Assembly: GCF_014161445.1 (NCBI RefSeq)
Contig: NZ_JABBXA010000011.1
Coordinates: forward strand, 62,001-126,000
DNA from: Microbispora sp. H13382
GTDB lineage: Bacteria; Actinomycetota; Actinomycetes; Streptosporangiales; Streptosporangiaceae
Reading direction: 5' to 3'
DNA length: 64,000 nt
A program made the translations under genes and the position numbers. The notes beneath the pieces were generated by a model. That model searched no databases, was not told the origin of the DNA, and saw only the letters and a list, made by a program, of their open reading frames with translations. Below are positions 26,632-35,510 of this stretch, piece by piece. Every line of letters starts with the position of its first letter. Within the stretch, counting starts at the first letter, position 1.

Positions 26632-27338
26632 GTGAAGACATTCAGCGCGTCGCCGTAGTCACCGGCGGCAACAGGGGGCTTGGCCGCGCTATCGCTTCCG
26701 CCCTGGCCGAACACGGCCTTCACGTTGTGCTCACAGCCCGCAGCGAGCAGGCCGCCGAGCAGGCGGCGGAGGAACTGGCTGGGCAAGGACTCTCTGTTTC
26801 CGCCCATCAGCTCGACGTGACGGATCCGGCGAGCGTTGTTCGCGCAATGGCCGACACCGGCTACACGTACGGCAGGCTGGATGTGCTGGTGAACAACGCC
26901 GCTGTCGCCATCGATCGTGAGCGGCCTGCCACCAGCGCGGATATGGAGAGAGTCCGCGCCACCCTCGATGTGAACCTCATGGGTGCGTGGCGGTGCTGTA
27001 CGGCCGCCATTCCGGAGATGAAGAACAACGCATACGGCCGGATTGTCAACGTGACGACGCACATGAGTCAGCTTTCTCGCATGAGCACCGGGAGCGCCGC
27101 TTATCGCGTCTCGAAGGCCGGCGTCAACGCGCTGACGTGCATCCTGGCCGCCGAACTACGCGAATCCAACATCCTGGTCAATTCGGCATCGCCAGGGAAG
27201 GTGTCCACTCGCCTCGCGTACGGGAAAGCCGACCAAACGCCCGAAGCGGCGGTTGACGCTTTCGTCTGGCTCGCCACGTTGCCGAATGATGGCCCCACTG
27301 GTGGCTTGTTCTATCGACGGCAACAGTTGGACTGGTAG
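26628..27338 (+). CDS. Short-chain dehydrogenase/reductase (SDR)
   Basis: This 236-aa protein starts at ATG 26628, overlapping the regulator stop as ATGA. The classical SDR features are all present: cofactor motif TGGNRGLGRA, the LDVTD strand end, NNAA, the catalytic Ser region VNVTTHMSQ, the catalytic Tyr-Lys pair AYRVSKAGVNAL, and the PGKVST loop. Arg17-type residues near the cofactor motif (TARS) suggest NADP(H). Co-translation with the regulator and closeness to the oxygenase genes suggest a tailoring step, such as reduction or oxidation of a hydroxylated product, but the substrate cannot be read from sequence. Confidence 0.88.
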   Translation: MSEDIQRVAVVTGGNRGLGRAIASALAEHGLHVVLTARSEQAAEQAAEELAGQGLSVSAHQLDVTDPASVVRAMADTGYTYGRLDVLVNNAAVAIDRERPATSADMERVRATLDVNLMGAWRCCTAAIPEMKNNAYGRIVNVTTHMSQLSRMSTGSAAYRVSKAGVNALTCILAAELRESNILVNSASPGKVSTRLAYGKADQTPEAAVDAFVWLATLPNDGPTGGLFYRRQQLDW

Positions 27339-27454
27339 CCCGTGACTCGAGCCGTGCAGAGCGTGGAAATGCCGCGAACTAAGAGTCGCGAGACAACAAG
27401 AAGACTACGCGAATTCCCTTCCAGTGCAAGGCGGGATCCGTTTGTCTATCATCT

Positions 27455-27913
27455 GTGAACAACGCGTTCCTCTGGCCGCAAGGCCCTGATCCCCGAAGGC
27501 GATTCCCCATCGGCCATCAGCGGCTCCCTTTCGAGAGCGGCGTGGCAGAGGCTAGGGATTCATCACAGCCCACACCCAGCCTTTGTGATGGGGTCGGCGA
27601 AAATCGCAGGAATGAGCCTGTACACGCGGCTGAGCGGCTCCAGGCAGCGTTGCTGAAACGCGGTCTGGAGACGGATACGCATGTGCTCACTTCGAGCCAG
27701 GCGGCGATCTCGGTAGCACCCGGCCTGCTTGTGCGCACGGACGGAAGGTATCTCTGGTGGGTGGTTTGGGGGCCGGATGGGACCCGGCGGAGCACGCCGC
27801 GCTTGGCTGTCTACATGACGCCGGAGTTGGCGGCCGAGCGGCTCTCGCAGCACCCAGCGGTGGTAGAGCGCCTTCGATCCGACAGCAGAAGTGCGACGCA
27901 TGGAGCAGCGTAG
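27455..27913 (+). CDS. Small unrecognised protein, element accessory family
   Basis: The frame starts at GTG 27455, but the first 50 residues are Pro/Arg-rich and unconvincing; GTG 27539 is a plausible alternative. The C-terminal half looks real: AAERLQAALLKRGLETDTHV, then LVRTDGRYLWWVVWGPDGT and MTPELAAERL. The pattern of a helix, two Trp-rich strands (WWVVWGPDG) and a terminal helix recurs in the next gene and in the gene at 53607, suggesting a small family. No function can be assigned. Confidence 0.5.
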   Translation: MNNAFLWPQGPDPRRRFPIGHQRLPFESGVAEARDSSQPTPSLCDGVGENRRNEPVHAAERLQAALLKRGLETDTHVLTSSQAAISVAPGLLVRTDGRYLWWVVWGPDGTRRSTPRLAVYMTPELAAERLSQHPAVVERLRSDSRSATHGAA

Positions 27914-28322
27914 GGGTCCGGCAGGGAAGCCGGCGTCCCGGCTACGGGAGGAGTTGGGCCACGCGGGGATCTCGGCAACGGTCAGTTCGGGGTTCGGGCT
28001 GGCGCTGGTGATGGCCGACCAGGTGAACGTGTGGGTGGAGTTCGGCCCGCAGGGATGGGGCTTCCGCTGGTGGACTGGCCGGGTCTCGGACCGGGGCCTG
28101 TGGGACTACACCTTCTGCCCTGCTTCAGCAGTAGAGAGGGTCGTCCGGCTGATCGGGGCTCGTGTCCGTGAGGTGCGTCGGAAGACGGTGTCGGTGCGAG
28201 AGCTGGGCCGCTTGCAGCTGGCGGCCCAGCTGGCGGATGCGGCGCCCATGGTGTCAGGGGTCAGGTCGGCCCTGCAGGCAAGCGAGGACGCTTTGTTCGG
28301 CAGCGAGGGGTGTACGTCATGA
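27900..28322 (+). CDS. Small unrecognised protein, same Trp-rich family
   Basis: This 140-aa protein starts at ATG 27900; GTG 27891 is an alternative. After a basic start it reads LREELGHAGISATVSSGFGLALVM, NVWVEFGPQGWGFRWWTG and CPASAVERVVRLIGARVREV. This is the same helix, Trp-strand, helix layout as the preceding gene, so the two are probably paralogues. The gene overlaps the previous one by 14 bp and the next by 4 bp (ATGA), giving a three-gene set. The function is unknown. Confidence 0.6.
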   Translation: MEQRRGPAGKPASRLREELGHAGISATVSSGFGLALVMADQVNVWVEFGPQGWGFRWWTGRVSDRGLWDYTFCPASAVERVVRLIGARVREVRRKTVSVRELGRLQLAAQLADAAPMVSGVRSALQASEDALFGSEGCTS

Positions 28323-28708
28323 CGGTGCCGGGTCCGCTCGGGGTGGGCGTGTACGACGGCTTGGAGGTGGAGTATCAGCCGCGCGGCGCGCTGGTGTACG
28401 TGCGTGATCCCCGCGACGCCTCTCATGGATACGTGCGGGTGAGCCTGGCGCGGTGGTCCCGTTTCGTGGGGGCGGTCAAGGCCCGCCAGTTCGTCCCGCA
28501 GCAGGAGGGCGACGTCGTCACGGTCACGATTGGGGACCTGTGGAACGCCGGAATCGTCACCGCGTCCGCCTTCCTGGTGACCAGCGCGCACACCTGGGAG
28601 ATCTTCTGCAGGGCGGTCAGGGCCGGTGCGTTTGACGCGATCGACGCCACCTCGGCGGCTGGGCAGGGCGAGTACCCCTCGGATTCGGCCGGTCTCGCCA
28701 GCGGGTGA
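28319..28708 (+). CDS. Small unrecognised protein, weakly DUF397-like
   Basis: This 129-aa protein starts at ATG 28319, coupled to the preceding gene. The segment ALVYVRDPRDASHGYVRVSLARWSRFVGAVKARQF weakly resembles the DUF397 pattern (VRDSKDP, strand, W..F..GVK..EF). The CxxC/Ser start typical of DUF397 is absent. A second part, VTVTIGDLWNAGIVTASAFLVTS, follows. It is probably an accessory protein of the mobile element; no function is assigned. Confidence 0.55.
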   Translation: MTVPGPLGVGVYDGLEVEYQPRGALVYVRDPRDASHGYVRVSLARWSRFVGAVKARQFVPQQEGDVVTVTIGDLWNAGIVTASAFLVTSAHTWEIFCRAVRAGAFDAIDATSAAGQGEYPSDSAGLASG

Positions 28709-29327
28709 CCGGTCCGTTGTGAGCTGTGCGGCGGGGCAGTGAGATGCCGGGACTGGCAGGCGTCGCCTTGTTCATCCTGCTTCGCCGCGCGTACGACAGG
28801 TGCGGGGGGATCGGCCACAGCCCCGCACCTTTGGCCTGCTCCGTCTCCGGGTCAATGCGCCTGACCATCTGGCCTGATCAGTATTCCTGGGGGTGCTGCC
28901 CCCGCGCATGACTCGGTCGCTCCCGCACCCAGCCGCTTCCGGGAGTCGCCTACAGGTCAGGGACGCGACGGTCAGGCATCGGAGGCGGGGGCGGAAACGG
29001 CCAGCGTTGATCTCGCGAATAGAATATAGCGGACAAAGGGAAGGGTAAGCCAATTGGCTTGCGCCAATTCTCCCCATCGCTGGTCGTGCCGGGTTGATGG
29101 GAACGCAGTCCCTTCGGTTCCTCACTAGCCGCAGTCGAGCGCGAGACTGTTTGGGTAACATGAGAAAGATGTGTGGATTGTGTGATTTGATAATCGTTGG
29201 GTGTGTGACTGAAAAGCGATGTGTCATTAGAAATTCTTGATCGTCCGCAGTTCTTGAAGGTCATCTCTGCAGGGTAGATCGCCGGTGAGCGTCACATATG
29301 GCGAAGCCCGTTTTTCGGGGGTGACGA
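28709..29327. other. Gene-free stretch, partly AT-rich
   Basis: I see no frame with convincing codon use. The part about 29010-29290 is clearly less GC-rich than its surroundings and lies directly before the BTAD gene, so it probably contains that gene's promoter. An element boundary could also lie here, but no att-like repeat was identified. Confidence 0.4.
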
Positions 29328-31091
29328 GTGGTCCTATGGAAAGTTACTTCGTCCGAGGGGAAAGCTGAGCGCCTGTCGCTGGCAATCGGGGTCGGCGTCG
29401 CTGGCTGGACTGCGATACTGGGCTGCTTGGCCGGGGCGGCTGTGCCATCTTCCCGGGAACCGTGGTGCAATGCGACGATATCCGCGGAGGCGCAGAGGTA
29501 CTACGACGCTGACAAGTGGTGCGCTCTGATCAAAGAGGAACTCGCGAAAGGGCGTGTCCCTGACTACTGGGGCCTGCTGGAGAAGGCGAGGCGCCAGCCG
29601 ATAGCCGAAACCTCAAATTCGCCTGGGCAGAGATCTGATGTGGAGGCGACGGAGCCGAAGCGACAGAACGCCAAGGGGGCGCGCGGCCCAAGGGATACTC
29701 GGCCCAGAACACGTCCCAATCCGCAGCCCCGCCACAATCTGCAGGGGCATGTCCGTCATTCGCTTACCGCTACGAAACCTGCTACGACCAAGGCCGCCGA
29801 GCCGAGAAAGAAGCAGGAACGTGAATTCCTGCGGCCGTCCTCTCCTGCTCGGGGCCGACGCCAGGGAACGTTCACCTCGTCGCCGGCGCCCGTGCCGTCT
29901 ACGCCCTACGCGCAGCCTCGGCCTTCGTCCGGAGGAGTTGCTCCTCGGCAGCGGCCTTCGGGGTTGACGGTGCATCTGGATAGGACCGGTGGAACAAGCG
30001 CCGCTGCCGGGTGGGCTCACGCCGCTTCCGCCGTGTTGTTCGGCGTCTTCGTGATGGCGGTCAACGCGGTCCTCATCCAGCGGTCCCGCGCCCTGACAGG
30101 AGGCGCTGTCGCGGGGGTGCCCGGAGCGTTGCTTCCGGTGCCAGTGGTTCCCGACGCTGATTTCGGGCGTGAGCGGGAGGCACCTGCTAAGCCGTCGGAA
30201 CCTTCGGCCGCCGCTGTGCAACCTGCTGAAGAGACGGCTGGACACGCTGAGACCGCGATAGAGGCCGACCTCGGGAAAGTGGGGGAGACGTCAGCCGCCG
30301 CGGTCGTCTCGCCGCAGTCGGCCACCACCGCGGGGCTGCAGCTCAGGGTTCCGCCGTCTGCGCTTGTCTCCGGACGGCTGTTCGGAAGGACCCGTGTGCA
30401 GGCAGCGGATCGGGAGGTGGGCTTCACCCGCACGGAAGGCCGGGATCTGTTTGCGCTGTTGGCCACGTCCAAGGACGGCGTGCGACAGGATCTCGTTATT
30501 GAACACCTATGGCCTGAGCAGGGGGAACACGGGCCGCAGCACCTGGAGACCGGGGTCCGTGACATCAACGCCGCGCTGCGTGGCGCGACCGGGCTGTCTA
30601 CCGGCGTGAGGTTCGTGATCAAGACTGGACAGTGCCGGCACCTTGCCTCAGCCTTCTTCGACATCGACCTGTGGCGGTTCGAGCAGGCGCATCTGGTGGC
30701 GAACACGGCACCGGAGGAGGACACCCGGGTGCAGGCGCTCAGGCAGATGGTCGCCATCCATGAGGGGCCGCTGCTCGCCGAGCGAGATGATCTCTGGTGC
30801 CTGCCGCTCCGGCAGGCCGCGGCCAGGAAGGCGACGAACGCGGTGATGCGGCTGGCCGAGCTGGAGCACAAGACCGACCCGGATCACGCACTGGATCTGC
30901 TGACTCTCGCGGTGGACCGAATCGATCCCTACAGCGAGGTCCTGTGGTGCCGGATCATGACCATCCATGGCGAGCTGGGACGGCTGCCGGCCGTACGCGC
31001 GGCCTTCCAGCAGTTCACCGAGCGGCTGCGGGAGGTCGACGCTGAGCCGAGCCGTCAGGCGAGGCAGATCTACCGGGGGCTCGCCGGGTAG
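29328..31091 (+). CDS. Membrane-anchored SARP-like regulator (winged helix plus BTAD)
   Basis: This 587-aa protein starts at GTG 29328, with GGGGG about 6 nt upstream. It has a hydrophobic segment at residues 16-39 (LSLAIGVGVAGWTAILGCLAGA) and a second near 228-250 (AASAVLFGVFVMAVNAVLI). A Pro/Arg/Lys-rich, disordered-looking stretch lies between them. The C-terminal 240 residues read as an OmpR-type winged helix (RDLFALLATSKDGVRQDLVIEHLWPE) followed by a bacterial transcriptional activator domain (FFDIDLWRFEQAHL, then helical repeats). Soluble SARPs have the same two domains without membrane segments. The topology suggests a membrane-tethered regulator that senses envelope or conjugation state. 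DNA binding is inferred. Confidence 0.72.
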   Translation: MVLWKVTSSEGKAERLSLAIGVGVAGWTAILGCLAGAAVPSSREPWCNATISAEAQRYYDADKWCALIKEELAKGRVPDYWGLLEKARRQPIAETSNSPGQRSDVEATEPKRQNAKGARGPRDTRPRTRPNPQPRHNLQGHVRHSLTATKPATTKAAEPRKKQEREFLRPSSPARGRRQGTFTSSPAPVPSTPYAQPRPSSGGVAPRQRPSGLTVHLDRTGGTSAAAGWAHAASAVLFGVFVMAVNAVLIQRSRALTGGAVAGVPGALLPVPVVPDADFGREREAPAKPSEPSAAAVQPAEETAGHAETAIEADLGKVGETSAAAVVSPQSATTAGLQLRVPPSALVSGRLFGRTRVQAADREVGFTRTEGRDLFALLATSKDGVRQDLVIEHLWPEQGEHGPQHLETGVRDINAALRGATGLSTGVRFVIKTGQCRHLASAFFDIDLWRFEQAHLVANTAPEEDTRVQALRQMVAIHEGPLLAERDDLWCLPLRQAAARKATNAVMRLAELEHKTDPDHALDLLTLAVDRIDPYSEVLWCRIMTIHGELGRLPAVRAAFQQFTERLREVDAEPSRQARQIYRGLAG

Positions 31092-31105
31092 CGGCGGATG
31101 ACGAG

Positions 31106-31141
31106 GGGAGGTCCTGACCGGAGGCCGGGCCAGGACCTCCC
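31106..31141. terminator. Hairpin terminator between convergent genes
   Basis: GGGAGGTCCTG at 31106-31116 pairs perfectly with CAGGACCTCCC at 31131-31141, with a 14-nt loop. It lies 15 bp after the BTAD gene and 80 bp before the end of the convergent XRE gene, so it can serve both directions. Confidence 0.72.
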
Positions 31142-31220
31142 TCTGCGCGGCAGAGGCCAATGTCGAGAGATGCCGTGACGGCGCGGTCTGCTGGGTTTCT
31201 CTTCCACGAACGGATCGAGG

Positions 31221-31604
31221 TCATACGCGGAGGAGCTCTTGGTCTCCACTGCTGTAGGTCGCCTGCGTCTCTGCGGCGAGGAGCTGGGCGGGGTGGGTGC
31301 CGTAGATCTGCGCGAGGAGCCGCAGCACACGTGCTGGTGGGCGGCGACCGGACTCGGGCCAGCTCTCGTATTCGTACAGCCTGCTCTCGCGTAGCGGAGC
31401 CGCGCCCGTGGACTCCAGGGCGTTGAACGTGGCGACGGCCTGGGCGGCGGTGAGACCGGCGGCGTAGCGGTAGAGGCGTAGCGGTGCGACGTCGTGGTCG
31501 AGGGAGAGCACGATGGCGATCTGGTCGACAGTGAAGCCGTGGCCGCGCAGGTGGAAGCCGCGGCGTCGGCATTCGAGCAGGGTCTGGTAGCCCTTCCCGG
31601 ACAT
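31221..31604 (-). CDS. XRE-type HTH protein
   Basis: This 127-aa protein starts at ATG 31604, with GGAG at a spacing of 5; the longer upstream frame lacks support. It has a central helical region (LYRYAAGLTAAQAVATFNALESTGAAPL) and the segment RLYEYESWPESGRRPPARVLRLLAQIYGTHPAQLL. That segment is the recognition-helix and C-terminal-helix pattern of an actinobacterial XRE subfamily. The likely role is a local repressor inside the element. It ends converging on the BTAD gene and is divergent from the HATPase gene, so it may control either. Confidence 0.68.
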   Translation of the reverse strand: MSGKGYQTLLECRRRGFHLRGHGFTVDQIAIVLSLDHDVAPLRLYRYAAGLTAAQAVATFNALESTGAAPLRESRLYEYESWPESGRRPPARVLRLLAQIYGTHPAQLLAAETQATYSSGDQELLRV

Positions 31605-31866
31605 GATCACTCCCGTCTTGGCGGTGTTCGCTGGCCAACCACGCGGACGGTAGGGCGCCTTCCTGCGAGCTCTCCAGTCGATGTGGGGTGATCCATCCTC
31701 CGGGACACTGCCGCCCAGCGCTGTGGCGGTGTGTTGGCGCAGGTCAACGCCTATTTCGGCGTGGCGGGTGACGGGTGGCTGTGGGGGTTCGATTCGGGCG
31801 CGGAGTTGGTTCATGGTGTGGGCCCCTTCCTGGGGACGGCCGGGACGACATGGAGGTGCCCTGACG

Positions 31867-32400
31867 ATGACCGGACGCGACAACGCGGACGCGCTTGTGC
31901 TGGACGACTGCGGACGGGCCGGATTTCCCGGCCTGTCACCTGGCCCCGCGTTGATCCGCCGGTGGTGGAGCGGGCTCGACGGGCCGATGCTGTGGCGCAG
32001 GCGATTCCCCGGGCGGGAGGACCAGGTCACGGCTGTCCGGAAGATGGTGCGCCTGCTGCTGGAGGACACTCCCCGAGCCTGCGATGCCGAATGGGTCACG
32101 GCAGAGCTGGCCGCCAATGCCCTGTTGCACTCGCGCTCGGGTCTGCCGGGGGGATTCTTCCTGGTAGAGGTGCTGCGCGGCCTGCACATGGCTCGTATCA
32201 CTGTCTATGACCTCGGTGGCGGAGGAACCCCTGCTGTTCAAGCGCGGAGGCCGGGGCAGGACATCGGCGAGCACGGGCACGGCCTGCGCGGGGTACGGCA
32301 GCTTGCCGCACGATCCGGGGTACGAGGAGATGCGACCACCGGGCACGCGGTCTGGGCGCAACTCGCTTTGAACTGCGGCGCGAGCGCGCGGACCGCATGA
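31867..32400 (+). CDS. RsbW/SpoIIAB-like ATP-binding regulator
   Basis: This 177-aa protein starts at ATG 31867, with GGAGG about 9 nt upstream. GHKL-fold motifs are the N-box ELAANALLHSRSG, a G1-like VYDLGGGGTP, and a G2-like HGHGLRGVRQLAA. Small single-domain proteins of this kind are common in actinomycetes, where some act as anti-sigma factor kinases. No sigma or anti-anti-sigma partner is adjacent. The gene is coupled by ATGA to a small unrecognised protein and resembles the second HATPase at 53891. Confidence 0.78.
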   Translation: MTGRDNADALVLDDCGRAGFPGLSPGPALIRRWWSGLDGPMLWRRRFPGREDQVTAVRKMVRLLLEDTPRACDAEWVTAELAANALLHSRSGLPGGFFLVEVLRGLHMARITVYDLGGGGTPAVQARRPGQDIGEHGHGLRGVRQLAARSGVRGDATTGHAVWAQLALNCGASARTA

Positions 32401-32804
32401 TGGCCTGGAGCACGCGGACCCAGTGGCCGGGCTCGAGCCCAGGACCGGTGCCGGATAGTGAGGAGGTGATTCGTCGCGAGCTGAAGGAGTTGCGGAAGGA
32501 GTTCCCGAACTGGGGCTTCCTCGTTCTCCACAAGGTGTGGGTCGCAGTCCGGGGGAAGACCATCATGGTCACCGCCGACACCCCCAAGGGGCTGCGGGCC
32601 GGATTGCCGCCTGCGCCCGCTGATCCCCCCGTCGTGCCCGCGCTGGCCACGACGTGGCCTATGACGGCCGACGATGTCCTGCCTGGGGCAATGACATGCT
32701 CGCCCACGATCGCGGGCGTGTGGCCCCGTATAGCGGTTCCGCTAGTGCCGACGCGGCGGGCCCGGCAGCCCGGCCGCCGTCGCCGTGGTCGGACGGGTGC
32801 TTGA
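32397..32804 (+). CDS. Unrecognised protein, C-terminus doubtful
   Basis: This 135-aa frame starts at ATG 32397, overlapping the HATPase stop. The first 65 residues look genuine (EEVIRRELKELRKEFPNWGFLVLHKVWVAVRGK). The remainder (from about PKGLRAG) is low-complexity Pro/Arg and may be an extension produced by a frameshift. There is no recognised domain. Coupling suggests a partner of the ATPase. Confidence 0.5.
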   Translation: MMAWSTRTQWPGSSPGPVPDSEEVIRRELKELRKEFPNWGFLVLHKVWVAVRGKTIMVTADTPKGLRAGLPPAPADPPVVPALATTWPMTADDVLPGAMTCSPTIAGVWPRIAVPLVPTRRARQPGRRRRGRTGA

Positions 32805-33192
32805 CAGCCGGGGTGAAGGTGGGCGTCGATGTCATGGAGCGATCGCAGTGTGCTGTAGCGGCATGTTCGATGGTGCCGCAGGGCCAGGGCACGGCGGAGA
32901 CCGAACCCCGCTGCCGCGGCCCTCGGGCGCGGAAATCCCTGACGACCGTTTCGTGCGTGAGGCCGCCAAGGCGCTCGAGCTTCGCGTTCTGGTGGTGGGC
33001 GGTTGAGAGGCTGTCCGGGACGCCAGCGGATTTCGCTACGCGGCCCGTCTCATCCCTGCGGCGTTCTCTGGTGTGTCCCATGTTGCCGCTGGCGTTGCGT
33101 TCGCTGTAGCCGCTTGGACCACATCGACACCGGGCCGGTGTTCGCGCAGGTGGACGCGGTATGGGGCGATGCGTTGCTCCGCCAGACTCGCC
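32805..33192. other. Gene-free or decayed stretch
   Basis: Several short overlapping frames run on both strands, but none has a ribosome site, plausible composition or recognisable motif. It may be remnant coding DNA following the doubtful C-terminus of the preceding gene. Confidence 0.35.
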
Positions 33193-33744
33193 CTACGGGC
33201 GACAAACCAATACGTGCGGCGCCGTACGGATGCGGGCCATCTGAATCCGCGGTGGTTCCCGCCGTACGTCGCTTTCCCTCTCTACCGAGCTGGCCTTGGG
33301 CCGGCCGGCGGCCGGACCGCCGGCCGAGACGAACGGGTGAGCCCCGCCGCCAGCTCGCCCGGTCTGCGCGCTTGCAGCCCCCATCTCGGCCTGTGACCGG
33401 TTGTCTGCGCTGGGGGGACGGCGTGATCGCCCTGGACGCAATGCGGTACGGCCTCCACACGTGCACGCAAGGGACCTGCGGGACCCTGGGCCGGTGCCTG
33501 GGGTGATGCGGGCGGTCCCAGCGAGCTCAGCGATCCTTGCGCCGTGCGGCTTGCCCTCGTCGGCGAGCCACCGCATGTGCTGCAGTCCCTCGTAGATGAT
33601 TACCTCTGGCAGGCGGTCGTCATCGCCCTCTTCGGGACGCGTGAGCAGGACATCGTCACCGCTCCGCATCAGCGCCCATCCGTGGCCGTAGATGTTCAGT
33701 CCGCGTACGTGCGTCGCGTCCACTGTGATCGCGGCCCGTTCCAT
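33193..33744 (-). CDS. Unrecognised small protein, possibly frameshifted
   Basis: The frame starts at ATG 33744, with a good GGGGG ribosome site at a spacing of 7. The first 75 residues look genuine (TVDATHVRGLNIYGHGWALMRSGDDVLLTRPEEG, then EVIIYEGLQHMRWLADEG). After that the protein becomes Arg/Pro/Ala-rich and loses normal composition, suggesting a frameshift or an earlier true end. No family is recognised. Confidence 0.42.
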   Translation of the reverse strand: MERAAITVDATHVRGLNIYGHGWALMRSGDDVLLTRPEEGDDDRLPEVIIYEGLQHMRWLADEGKPHGARIAELAGTARITPGTGPGSRRSLACTCGGRTALRPGRSRRPPSADNRSQAEMGAASAQTGRAGGGAHPFVSAGGPAAGRPKASSVERESDVRREPPRIQMARIRTAPHVLVCRP

Positions 33745-34153
33745 GCGTGCGCCCCCTTTCGGTCCCTGTCGCACCGCTGAATACACCCGGCGGCTATTTC
33801 GTGGTGCGAATCTATGGACGCTCGACGGGGCCGGTCCAGTCAAGTCGATTTGGTAGCTGCTTCATAGCTCCTTCGGTCTCAGCTGAAAGATTGGGTAGTG
33901 CATCCGTAGTCTTCGGTGAATTCGCATCAACGGGACGACCTGACTGCATCCGGGCTGGAAGCCACACCTCGGCGGGATGGATACCAGCAGGTGGAGGAGC
34001 TTCTTGTTAGGCGAGCCTCTCCGAAATGGGGGCGGCTGAAAAATGTTCCGCGACACGCTTGCAACGCGCGCTGATGCGAGCGATGGTCGAGCTCCACGAA
34101 ATCCGTACCGGCCAAACAGCGGGCCGGTATGTGGCTGGAAAGGAGTCTTACCA
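33745..34153. other. Intergenic region between divergent genes
   Basis: No supported gene. The stretch about 33790-34010 is less GC-rich than the flanks. It should carry the promoters of the minus-strand 33744 gene and the plus-strand 34154 gene. Confidence 0.45.
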
Positions 34154-35278
34154 ATGGTCGCTATCACCGTCACGGAAAACGCGTACGACATTGACGCGAA
34201 CGCGATTTCTACCGTCCCGGACGCGGACGACAACGCCCCGGACACCCACACCGGCACCGCGCTGAACACCCGTGAGGAGGCCGTATGGGCCGCGCTGGCG
34301 GCCAGCCCCGGTACGTCGGTCGCCCTGATCGCGGCTGCGGCCGGAATCAGCCGGGTGACGGTGGGAAAGATCCTCAATCAGTTCGAGGCCGAGGGGCGCA
34401 CGACGCGAGTTCCCGGCGGGCACGACGGCCGGGGCCGCACCCCTGACCTCTGGTACCCCGCCGATGGCGCGATCGTCTCGGGCGGGGACACCCCGGAGGA
34501 GGCCCCTGACTCGCCCGGCTCGGATGACCCGGCCGACCCGGACGTCCCCGCCGTGAGCGACGTGGACGACGAGGGCAGTGCGGACGAGGAGGAGGCCACC
34601 GATGCGGCGGTGCCCGCAATGGATGGCCACCTCGATCAGGCCGACCCGGAGGGCGCGACCCCAGCCGACGTAGCCGGTGACACCCCCGGCCTGGACAGCG
34701 GCGGCTCGGATGACGCCCCGGACGAGGTCCTTGACTCGCCCGCTGAGGTGTCCGACTCGGACACGACCGACTCGGACGCGGATGTTCCGGCCGACGATTC
34801 CGAGGATGCGGCCGAGACTGAAGACCCAGCCTGGGCATGGGCGCGGACGGCCCTGCTGGAGCTGGCCGACCTGATCACCGGAGCAGTCAGGGCGCTCGAC
34901 GATGACGGGGACGCGGTCACGGCGTTGGGCCGGTTGGAGATGGCCATGGCCAAGGCTCCGCAGGCGCACCGCGACGCCCGCGCCGTGCTGACCGGCACCA
35001 ACCCCTCCGGACGGGGAACGGGCGGACGTGGGAGCACCGGCGGCGGTACGAGCGCGGGTGGGGCTCGTCCCGGTCACCTGCGAGACCGAGTGCTGTCTCA
35101 CCTGCTCGACCATCCGGGGAAGGACTTCACCCCGTACGAGATCGGCCGGGTATTGGAGAGCTCGTCCGGCGCGGTCGCCAACGCCCTGGACCGCCTGGTC
35201 GGCCTCGGTCAGGCCGAGCTGACCTGCGAGCGCCCCCGCCGCTACGCCCTCGCCGTCAACCCCGCCCCCGGCGACTGA
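34154..35278 (+). CDS. Two winged-helix domains joined by an acidic linker
   Basis: This 374-aa protein starts at ATG 34154, with GGAG about 8 nt upstream. The N-terminal domain (about residues 35-85) is an HTH of the MarR/IclR kind: EEAVWAALAASPGTSVALIAAAAGISRVTVGKILNQFE. A linker of roughly 120 residues is built from repeated D/E/S/P segments (SDTTDSDADVPADDSEDAA). After a helical part comes a Gly-rich spacer and a second HTH (LSHLLDHPGKDFTPYEIGRVLESSSGAVANALDRLVGLG). Two DNA-binding ends bridged by a flexible acidic chain suggest an architectural or regulatory protein of the element, possibly a DNA-mimic-like linker. A hairpin terminator follows at once. The family is not recognised. Confidence 0.7.
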   Translation: MVAITVTENAYDIDANAISTVPDADDNAPDTHTGTALNTREEAVWAALAASPGTSVALIAAAAGISRVTVGKILNQFEAEGRTTRVPGGHDGRGRTPDLWYPADGAIVSGGDTPEEAPDSPGSDDPADPDVPAVSDVDDEGSADEEEATDAAVPAMDGHLDQADPEGATPADVAGDTPGLDSGGSDDAPDEVLDSPAEVSDSDTTDSDADVPADDSEDAAETEDPAWAWARTALLELADLITGAVRALDDDGDAVTALGRLEMAMAKAPQAHRDARAVLTGTNPSGRGTGGRGSTGGGTSAGGARPGHLRDRVLSHLLDHPGKDFTPYEIGRVLESSSGAVANALDRLVGLGQAELTCERPRRYALAVNPAPGD

Positions 35279-35287
35279 CGGCGGCCC

Positions 35288-35322
35288 GTGGGGTGGGCCG
35301 TCCCCGAGGCGGCCCACCCCAC
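35288..35322. terminator. 13-bp-stem terminator
   Basis: GTGGGGTGGGCCG at 35288-35300 pairs perfectly with CGGCCCACCCCAC at 35310-35322. It begins 10 bp after the acidic-linker protein stop and 190 bp before the DUF932 gene. Confidence 0.78.
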
Positions 35323-35510
35323 ACAGCACGGCCCCGGTACCTGAGTTGGCACGCGGTATGCCCCTCGTATCGCCTGGCCCCAGCGGACGCCCCCGGTGCG
35401 GCAACCGTGGCCAGTCAGCCCAATGCCACCGGGACAGGCGTCTGCCGTCTCTGATCGCCCACCCACCCATCTGTTTGTTCGGTTTCACCCATCGCCAAGG
35501 AGGCACTGTC

